Below are positions 58,282 through 64,000 of a DNA stretch of 64,000 nt, piece by piece; within the stretch, counting starts at the first letter, position 1, and each line of letters starts with the position of its first letter. The DNA comes from Paenibacillus ehimensis NBRC 15659 (lineage in GTDB: Bacteria > Bacillota > Bacilli > Paenibacillales > NBRC-103111), in contig NZ_BILX01000023.1 of NCBI RefSeq assembly GCF_004000785.1, positions 28,771-92,770 of the forward strand, written 5' to 3'. Below the pieces are notes generated by a model. It made no database searches. It was not told the origin of the DNA and saw only the letters and a program-made list of their open reading frames with translations. A program made the position numbers and the translations under genes.

Positions 58282-59724
58282 CTATCCTTTATGTTGGCGG
58301 ATCAGCTCCATTTTCTGGTCCCAAGTTTTCGGACTCAGATCAACGGGATACACTTCCGGATTCAGCTTGCGCAAATATTCCGGCCAGAACAAGGTCAGCT
58401 GCTTCCGGTGATGCTCGCGGATGGTGCCCAGCGTGGGCAGCTCGTACACCTGCTTGCCATTCGCAAAAATCGGACGAAGCATCGGCTGCGCTTCGTACTG
58501 CTCCACCGTTTTCGAAATATACGGGTGCACGGGGTCGAACAGCTTCAGCGGCTTGCCCTGCTGCACATCGTCCTCGTCTGTCAGCGCGATATAGTCCGCC
58601 ATCGCCTTCCCGGTCTCGCGATTGACGATCCGGTAGACGTCCTTAACCCCCGGCGTCGTCACTTTTTCGGGATTGCCCGAAATTTTGATGACCGGCACGA
58701 AACCGTCCTCGCGCTCGCGGGCCACCAGCTTGTACACGCCGCCAAGCGCGGGCTGGTCGGCCGCTGTAATCAGCTTCGTGCCGACTCCCCAGCTGTCGAT
58801 TCTCGCCCCTTGGGCTTTCAGGTTGAAAATGATATTCTCGTCCAGATCGTTGGAGGCGACGATTTTGACATCCTTCAGGCCCGCTTCGTCCAGCATCGCG
58901 CGCGCCGTTTTCGACAGATAAGCCAAGTCCCCGCTGTCGAGCCGGATTGCGCTCATCCGCTTGCCCTGGCTTTGCAGCCATTTGGCCGTTTCAATCGCAT
59001 GCGGCACGCCGCTTTTGATCGTATCGTACGTATCGACCAGCAGCGTCACCTGCTCGGGCAGCGCGGCCGAGAATTTCCGGAACGCCTCTTCCTCCGAATC
59101 GTGATCCTGCACCCAAGCGTGCGCATGCGTGCCCTTCGTCGGAATGCCGAACATCATGCCCGCCCGCATGTTCGAAGTGGCGTCGAAACCGGCGATATAA
59201 GTCGCCCGCGCGCCCCATACCGCGGCATCCGCCTCCTGGGCCCGACGCGTGCCGAATTCCATCAGCACGTCGTCCGGAGCGACCTGCCGGATGCGCGACG
59301 CCTTGGTCGCAATCAGCGTCTGATAATTCATGAAATTCAGGATAGCCGTCTCCAACAGCTGCGCTTCGAAGACGCTCGCTTCGACCCGGATCAGCGGCTC
59401 GTTCGGAAACACCAGCGATCCTTCCTCCACCGACCATAACGAACCGGTAAACCGGAACTGGCGCAGCTTTTCCAGAAAGGCCGGGTCATAATTCTCCTCC
59501 TGCTCCGCCAAGTAACGGATCGACGCTTCGTCGAATTGCAGTTGCTGAATATACTCGACGATGCGCTGCAGGCCGGCAAACACGGCATATCCGTTGCCGA
59601 ACGGCAGCTTGCGGAAGTAAGCCTCGAACACCGCCTTGCGGTCCATCGAGCCGTTGAACCAGTGGGCGTACATCATGTTGATTTGATATTTATCCGTATG
59701 AAGCGTCAAATTGTCGCAGCTCAT
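58282..59724 (-). CDS. pncB: Nicotinate phosphoribosyltransferase
   Basis: A 480-residue enzyme that makes nicotinate mononucleotide from nicotinate in NAD salvage. It starts TLHTDKYQINMMYAHWF, the conserved substrate entry, has VFEAYFRKLPFGNGYAVFAGL, the central FGTRRAQEADAAVWGARATYIAGFDATSNM, and the phosphate-binding RLDSGDLAYLSKTARAMLD and ASNDLDENIIFNLKAQGARIDSWGVGTKL. The length fits the long PncB of Bacillota. GAGGGGAACTACG precedes the ATG. It is 20 bp downstream of pncA in one operon. Confidence 0.95.
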   Translation of the reverse strand: MSCDNLTLHTDKYQINMMYAHWFNGSMDRKAVFEAYFRKLPFGNGYAVFAGLQRIVEYIQQLQFDEASIRYLAEQEENYDPAFLEKLRQFRFTGSLWSVEEGSLVFPNEPLIRVEASVFEAQLLETAILNFMNYQTLIATKASRIRQVAPDDVLMEFGTRRAQEADAAVWGARATYIAGFDATSNMRAGMMFGIPTKGTHAHAWVQDHDSEEEAFRKFSAALPEQVTLLVDTYDTIKSGVPHAIETAKWLQSQGKRMSAIRLDSGDLAYLSKTARAMLDEAGLKDVKIVASNDLDENIIFNLKAQGARIDSWGVGTKLITAADQPALGGVYKLVAREREDGFVPVIKISGNPEKVTTPGVKDVYRIVNRETGKAMADYIALTDEDDVQQGKPLKLFDPVHPYISKTVEQYEAQPMLRPIFANGKQVYELPTLGTIREHHRKQLTLFWPEYLRKLNPEVYPVDLSPKTWDQKMELIRQHKG

Positions 59725-59744
59725 CGTAGTTCCCCTCTCGCTCG

Positions 59745-60299
59745 TTAGACGTTCTTATCTGCAGCGCGGACGACTTCGGCGCCCAGCACGTTCCGAAAAT
59801 GAGTCAGTGCCCATTCATGACCGGCCGGATTGAAGCTCGCGACCGCGTCCTCATGTACAACGATTTTATATCCCTTATTATAGGCATCTACGGCTGTATG
59901 CAGCACGCAAATGTCCGTACATACGCCGATCAGGTGCACCTCGTCGATGCCGCGGGCCCGCAAACGCAGCTCCAAATCCGTCCCGCAGAAGGCGCTGTAT
60001 CTCGATTTGTCCATCCAATAAATGCGGTCCTGGCGAGCCGAGTAGACGTCGTGAAGCCGGCCGTACAGGTTACGGCCCTCCGTACCTCGGATGTTATGCG
60101 GCGGAAACAGCTTGTGTTCCGGATGATACGCGTCATCCTCCTCGTGCAGATCGACGGCCATGACGACCAGATCGCCCCCTTCGACAAACCGTTCCGTCAA
60201 TTCGGCGATTCTTTGCTCCAAATCGATCGCCGGCTGCCCGCACGGCAGCTTGCCGTTAACAAAATCGACCGTATAATCGATTACAACGAGAGCTTTCAT
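59745..60299 (-). CDS. pncA: Nicotinamidase (isochorismatase-like hydrolase)
   Basis: A 184-residue hydrolase that deamidates nicotinamide to nicotinate, the step before PncB. The catalytic Asp is in MKALVVIDYTVDFVNG, the Lys in WMDKSRYSAFCGTDLE and the Cys in GVCTDICVLHTAVDAY, with the cis-peptide before it. The metal motif D-x-H is DLHEEDDAYHPEHK. The start at 60299 (MKALVV) is chosen because the first seven residues of the longer frame are not conserved and GGGATGG lies upstream. The two genes form a salvage operon. Confidence 0.9.
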   Translation of the reverse strand: MKALVVIDYTVDFVNGKLPCGQPAIDLEQRIAELTERFVEGGDLVVMAVDLHEEDDAYHPEHKLFPPHNIRGTEGRNLYGRLHDVYSARQDRIYWMDKSRYSAFCGTDLELRLRARGIDEVHLIGVCTDICVLHTAVDAYNKGYKIVVHEDAVASFNPAGHEWALTHFRNVLGAEVVRAADKNV

Positions 60300-60361
60300 A
60301 AGGGCACCATCCCTTTCCATACCTCTGTATAATATAGACTGGCAACTCTATCCTTTCAATA

Positions 60362-60394
60362 ATGTCATTATGACATATTTAAAATAAATGTCAA
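60362..60394 (-). promoter_or_regulatory. Promoter and operator of pncA-pncB
   Basis: On the minus strand TTGACA (60389-60394) and CATAAT (16-17 bp spacing) form a strong promoter. A perfect 7-1-7 palindrome ATGTCATTATGACAT (60362-60376) covers the -10, and a further half-site AATGTCA covers the -35. The dyad is where a repressor of NAD genes would sit; it does not match the NiaR or NrtR sites I can recall. The stop codon of the upstream hydrolase (TGA, 60391-60393) lies inside the -35 hexamer. Confidence 0.65.
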
Positions 60395-61107
60395 GCCCCA
60401 TTTTCCGTATCCCATCGCTCCAGCAGCCATGTCGTCGTATAATCGGCGACAATCTGCAGATTGGTTCGTCCGTCCGGATTCACGAACGGCTCATGCCCGC
60501 GAAAATAATCCGGATGCCCGCCCATCAGCGCCAAATTTAACCGATATGCCGGAGCATGCTTGAAGCGGTCGTACCGGAACCGGTGACGAACCCCGGAGCC
60601 CTCCGTTACCCAGCCGCCCCAAGAGCCGCTCCGGGCAATCGGATCGGTCCCCTTCGCACCGATGCCGCGTATATAAAACGCCCGTTCCCGGCCTGCAGGG
60701 CTGACCGGGCATTTCGGCGAGCCGATCTGCACTGTCAGGATACCCGGCACGGAAAGCGCCGGGCGCAGCAGCTCGGCCGCCTGTACGCCCGCCACCCCGC
60801 CTCCGCTGTGCCCGATCAGGACGGGAAGGCCGTCGCCACAGACGCTGCGGATCGCCTCCGCTGCCCTGCGGCCTCCGATCGAACGCGCGGCCGCGTGCGG
60901 TCTCAACCGCAGATCCCGGTAGATTTCCAGCATCTGAGCCGCCACTTTCCGGCTCCAGTCGCCGTAAGGGAACAGCAGCCGGTAGACCGGCCGGAATCCC
61001 TTCTCCTCCAGCCTGCGGCACAGCTGCTCTCCGAACGTTTCCATAAAATTCGGCGCCGTGGCCATTCCGGACAATAAGAAAAGCTGCGGTCTATAAGAAA
61101 TGGACAT
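60391..61107 (-). CDS. Alpha/beta-hydrolase-like protein
   Basis: A 238-residue protein with the nucleophile elbow VLIGHSGGGVAG (G-x-S-x-G, Ser about 100). A second conserved patch is DRFKHAPAYRLNLALMGGHPDYF, with a His and Asp suited to a catalytic triad. It starts SYRPQLFLLSGMATAPNF, and overall resembles small esterase or thioesterase-type hydrolases. The substrate is unknown. It follows NO synthase by 9 bp (AGGAGGTG overlaps the NOS stop region) and its stop is inside the pncA promoter, so it closes the NOS operon. Confidence 0.75.
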   Translation of the reverse strand: MSISYRPQLFLLSGMATAPNFMETFGEQLCRRLEEKGFRPVYRLLFPYGDWSRKVAAQMLEIYRDLRLRPHAAARSIGGRRAAEAIRSVCGDGLPVLIGHSGGGVAGVQAAELLRPALSVPGILTVQIGSPKCPVSPAGRERAFYIRGIGAKGTDPIARSGSWGGWVTEGSGVRHRFRYDRFKHAPAYRLNLALMGGHPDYFRGHEPFVNPDGRTNLQIVADYTTTWLLERWDTENGA

Positions 61108-61116
61108 AACACCTCC

Positions 61117-62268
61117 TCAGCCTCTGGTCGGCAAATCGGCCGCCGGATCTGTCTGTACCACGGCTTCAGCGGCGTCCATGATGTCGTAGGGGCAAGTCTG
61201 GCGGAAATAATTCGGCTTGACGATGCGATCGTCATAGGACTGATGGAAAATATGCGTCGCCGCCGGCGAAACCGGAGGAATCAGCCATGTCCAATCTCCG
61301 GTTACCTGGCGGCCGCTCCGCTCTTCCTGCCGCTCGAACCGCCGGAACTGCTCCGCCGCCGTATGATGATCGATGATGCTGACCCCTGCCGCCTTAAAGG
61401 AATGAAGGACCGCCGCATTCAGCTCGATCAGCGCTCTGTCCTTCCACAGGGATACGTTGGTCGACGTGTCCAGCTTCAGCAGCTCGGCCACCTTCGGCAG
61501 CATATGGTAACGGTCGGGATCGGCCAAATTGCGCGCTCCGATTTCCGTTCCCATATACCAGCCGTTGAAGGGCGCCGCCGTATACCGGATGCCGCCCATG
61601 TCCAGCAGCATGTCGGAGATAAAAGGAACGGCGTACCACTTGAGCTCCAGCCCGGCGAACGAATCGTATTCCGGGTGGCGAATGGGCACCTCCAGCACCA
61701 AATTGTCGGGAACCGGATACCATCGGGGCTGCCGCCCGTTCACTTGGACAACCAGAGGGAGCACGTCGAACGGCGTGCCTGCCCCCCTCCAGCCCATGCT
61801 CATGCAGGCCTTCGTGAACCGGACGGACGCCGGATCGCCAACGATTCCGTTCCCGGTTTCATACCCGGCATAGCGGATCAGCTGATGGTTCCAGATGCGG
61901 ATGCGCCGCTCGTCCGTTTCTGCGGCAAATACCGTGATCGACGGCCGGATCAATCCGCCGTTGGTCCCGTAGCCGATATGACGGAATATCGCTTCCGCAA
62001 TGTCGTCTTCCCGCTCCAGCCCTCTCTCATCAAACACGTGCAGCGACGGCCAAAACAGCCTGCCGATGCAGCGGTTGCTGTTTCGCCAAGCCATTCTCGC
62101 TCCATGCGCAAGCTCCTCGTAGGTATGCTCGTAAGTTCCGCGCCGGGAGAGCTCTTCCCGAACCTCCGCGAGCCGCCGACGCGTTTCCTCGCTGTCTTTG
62201 CCCAATTCTTCATGGCACGCCGTTACAAACGCCACCGCTTCTTCTTGTATCGCTTGATTCGTCGTCAT
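61117..62268 (-). CDS. nos: Nitric oxide synthase oxygenase
   Basis: A 383-residue haem enzyme that makes NO from L-arginine, without the reductase domain of animal enzymes. The haem thiolate Cys is in [22 protein letters not shown], the arginine-binding Glu in [16 protein letters not shown], and the pterin region is in the C-terminal [17 protein letters not shown]. The zinc-site cysteines of animal NOS are absent, as in all bacterial forms. Electrons come from a general flavodoxin or reductase. I start at 62268 (MTTNQA), where GGAAGAGG precedes; the frame is open upstream without a usable site. Confidence 0.95.
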   Translation of the reverse strand: MTTNQAIQEEAVAFVTACHEELGKDSEETRRRLAEVREELSRRGTYEHTYEELAHGARMAWRNSNRCIGRLFWPSLHVFDERGLEREDDIAEAIFRHIGYGTNGGLIRPSITVFAAETDERRIRIWNHQLIRYAGYETGNGIVGDPASVRFTKACMSMGWRGAGTPFDVLPLVVQVNGRQPRWYPVPDNLVLEVPIRHPEYDSFAGLELKWYAVPFISDMLLDMGGIRYTAAPFNGWYMGTEIGARNLADPDRYHMLPKVAELLKLDTSTNVSLWKDRALIELNAAVLHSFKAAGVSIIDHHTAAEQFRRFERQEERSGRQVTGDWTWLIPPVSPAATHIFHQSYDDRIVKPNYFRQTCPYDIMDAAEAVVQTDPAADLPTRG

Positions 62269-62535
62269 GTCGTCATGTCGTCCTCTTCCGCTGCATTTTT
62301 TCTCCATTATAACCCAGCCCCATGAAAAAAGCTCGCCGCCCGCGCGCCCAAGCCGCCAAATTCCCTGTTTCATAGTCATTTCTTGTCGAATCTGTGGCAA
62401 AAGCCGGATTGCTTCCGACTGCCCGGTCTCCCCGACCAAAGTCCAGCTTCCGTACCGCCTTCGGACGGTTTTACCGGACAGGCAATTCGTATACAATAGA
62501 GACAAGATCTATACGAACGAAAGCAGGTGACGACG

Positions 62536-62862
62536 ATGAAATTGAAATGGAACATACAGACGATAGGCGGCTTCGTCCTGATGGGGATCGGCCTCATCGC
62601 AATGATCGGCTGGGGCGGCATCAGCGGATTATTCGGGTATATTTTCGCTCTCATTATGATCGGCTTCGGCTACTGGCTGTGGAGAACGGCAGACACGACG
62701 CTCAAGCGCGTGTGCAGCGGCTTGGTCATGCTGGCGGGCGCAGCGCTCATCATCTTCTGGCTGCCGCAGGTCATCAGCCTGGTGCTGGCCGCAGCAATCA
62801 TCTTCATCGGCTGGATCCTTGTCAGAAACGGCCAGTCCCAAGGTTATCGACATTGGAAATAA
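62536..62862 (+). CDS. Small integral membrane protein
   Basis: A 108-residue protein with four hydrophobic segments: IQTIGGFVLMGIGLIAMIGWGGI, LFGYIFALIMIGFGYWLWR, SGLVMLAGAALIIFWLPQV and LVLAAAIIFIGWILV. The style is that of LiaI/LiaF-type membrane domains, but I cannot confirm the family. AGCAGGTGACG precedes the ATG at 62536. It is divergent from NOS and convergent to HrpB; a strong terminator ends it. Confidence 0.7.
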   Translation: MKLKWNIQTIGGFVLMGIGLIAMIGWGGISGLFGYIFALIMIGFGYWLWRTADTTLKRVCSGLVMLAGAALIIFWLPQVISLVLAAAIIFIGWILVRNGQSQGYRHWK

Positions 62863-62869
62863 ACAACGA

Positions 62870-62940
62870 AAAGGCGGCCCATGTTTCCCTTCCCGCCCGG
62901 CAGGACAGCCGGACCGGACGGACATGGGGCCGCCTCTTTT
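62870..62940. terminator. Bidirectional terminator
   Basis: AAAGGCGGCCCATGT pairs with ACATGGGGCCGCCT at the ends of a long stem between the convergent membrane-protein and HrpB genes. AAAA on one side and TTTT on the other serve both strands. Confidence 0.8.
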
Positions 62941-62962
62941 GTTTTGTCTTAGGTACAGCCAG

Positions 62963-64000
62963 TTATACGCGCGGCTTGGCGCGGTTCGTCGGCAAAGCCG
63001 TCAGCGGATCGTCAGGCCATACGTGCTTCGGATAGCGGCCCTTCAAATCCTTCTTCACTTCAAAATAAGCGTCCTGCCAAAAACTCGCCAAATCGCGCGT
63101 GACCTGTACCGGCCGGTGCGCGGGGGAAAGCAGATGCAGCAGCAGCGGCACTTTGCCGCCTCCGATGCGCGGCGTTTCCCGTAAGCCGAACAGCTCCTGG
63201 AGCCTCACGGCCAGCACCGGCGACGCCGGATCGCTGTAATCGACCGGGATCCGCGAGCCGCTCGGCACCGTAATGTGCGTCGGCACGAAGTCGTCAAGCT
63301 GCTGGCGCTGCGGCCACGGGAGCAGGCCGTCCAGTATGGCGGCCATCGAGAGCCGCTGCAGGTCCTCCCGGCTTTTGAGCCCGTACAGATGCGGGCCGAG
63401 CCATTCCCCCAGTCCCGCAAGCAGCGCCTCGTCGGAAACATCGGGCCAAGCCGGGTCCACCCGGTGCATAAAGCCGATGCGCTCGCGCAGCTGCTTCGCC
63501 GCCTTGGTCCACGGCAGAATGGACAAGCCTTCGGCCGCGATGCCTTCGAGCAGCGCGTTCAGCACCAGCTCCGGGTCCGGGGCTTCCGCCGGCGCCTCCC
63601 GCAAGGTAAGCGCGCCGAGCTTCTCCCGTTTGCGGGCGCGGACCGCTTGAGCCGTCCGGTCCCACGCGACTGTCATCTCCGTTTCGATATCGTCAGCGAA
63701 CACCCGGTGCAGCTGCTCCTCCGAGATCGGGGCCGCCAGCTCAATGCGGCCGTCCGCCCCTTGGTCATCCAGCTCCGCGACGACCAAATATTTCTCGCCG
63801 TAGAGCGGCTGAGGCCCCGCAAACGAACCTCCCCTGCCTCCGCTCAGCAGGAAGCGGCCGCTCCCTTTATTTTGCGCGATCCGGTCAGGATAGGCGAAAG
63901 CAAGCAGCAGCCCGCAGGCGTTCACCTCGTCGCTTCGGTCTGGCGGCAGTCCCAGCGCGCGCTTCCCCTGCTCGGCCTCCGCCGCGATCCTGCGGCGGGC
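62963..64000 (-). CDS. hrpB: ATP-dependent helicase HrpB, C-terminal part (5' end outside window)
   Basis: The frame is open to the right edge, so the helicase motor lies beyond it. The visible 345 residues are the HrpB C-terminal region: RIAAEAEQGKRALGLPP and LLLAFAYPDRIAQNKGSGRFLLSGGRG, then LSILPWTKAAKQLRERIGFMHRVDP, and the conserved tail DGLLPWPQRQQLDDFVPTHITVPSGSRIPVDY ending SFWQDAYFEVKKDLKGRYPKHVWPDDP. This is the family-specific domain of a DEAH helicase of unknown role. The stop is at 62963. Confidence 0.9.
   Translation of the reverse strand, partial: ARRRIAAEAEQGKRALGLPPDRSDEVNACGLLLAFAYPDRIAQNKGSGRFLLSGGRGGSFAGPQPLYGEKYLVVAELDDQGADGRIELAAPISEEQLHRVFADDIETEMTVAWDRTAQAVRARKREKLGALTLREAPAEAPDPELVLNALLEGIAAEGLSILPWTKAAKQLRERIGFMHRVDPAWPDVSDEALLAGLGEWLGPHLYGLKSREDLQRLSMAAILDGLLPWPQRQQLDDFVPTHITVPSGSRIPVDYSDPASPVLAVRLQELFGLRETPRIGGGKVPLLLHLLSPAHRPVQVTRDLASFWQDAYFEVKKDLKGRYPKHVWPDDPLTALPTNRAKPRV

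Noticed and set aside
1..64000. CRISPR arrays, prophage, insertion sequences, tRNA or rRNA genes.
   Set aside because: No regularly spaced repeats, transposase or phage structural gene, or tRNA cloverleaf was seen in the gaps; the only repeats are those listed.

Overview
The window looks like chromosome from an aerobic, spore-former-type Bacillota, most probably Paenibacillus or a close relative. The inference rests on protein style rather than a database search: AGGAGG-type ribosome binding sites, frequent TTG/GTG starts, moderately GC-rich genes with AT-rich intergenic regions, and families typical of that group (stalk-domain protein, YkuS, DUF1836, GAF-type methionine sulfoxide reductase, oxygenase-only NO synthase, PucR regulators). 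I saw no rRNA, tRNA, prophage, insertion sequence or CRISPR array. Both ends cut through genes: an MmyB-type regulator on the left and HrpB on the right.

Layout. 1-8 kb: accessory-like, with three decayed genes (FkbM methyltransferase, DUF2087-type regulator, GIY-YIG protein), an XRE-deformylase pair with a double operator, a stalk-domain protein, a 256-bp palindromic intergenic element and an ArsR-reductase pair. 8-16 kb: old-yellow-enzyme reductase, acetyltransferase, a gap with possible RNA structure, two exported proteins, an alanine-type symporter, and a divergent DUF1836/cation-efflux pair. 16-18 kb: a compact MerR - unknown - ClpP operon behind three dyads. 18-32 kb: transporters, aldo/keto reductase, a TetR/metallo-hydrolase pair with two operators, a second IF-3, an array of short degenerate repeats, YkuS, benzil-reductase-type SDR and an NDH-2-like flavoprotein. 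32-41.9 kb: NlpC/P60 hydrolase, a two-component system, methionine sulfoxide reductase, a two-gene 2-oxoacid:ferredoxin oxidoreductase, and a divergent TrmB-IMPase pair. 41.9-46.3 kb: a threonine synthase plus polar amino acid ABC importer operon behind a folded leader. 46.4-52.6 kb: acetyltransferase and phosphatase, then a five-gene operon headed by a Fur-like box (NMT1-type ABC importer, methyltransferase, saccharopine-dehydrogenase-like enzyme). 52.7-64 kb: LuxR and OmpR regulators, a MEKHLA/HPr-like pair, PucR, NAD salvage (pncA-pncB), NO synthase with a hydrolase, and HrpB.

Much of the window is small regulator-plus-enzyme units with operators readable as dyads next to the regulator gene. 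The best candidates for undescribed biology are the Fur-box operon at 48.2-52.6 kb, the MerR-unknown-ClpP operon at 16.4-18.0 kb, the leader of the thrC-ABC operon, the HPr-like protein lacking the active-site histidine paired with a MEKHLA protein, and the non-coding elements at 3.69-3.95, 10.09-10.27 and 26.98-27.22 kb. All coordinates and motifs were read by eye; no alignment or folding program was run.
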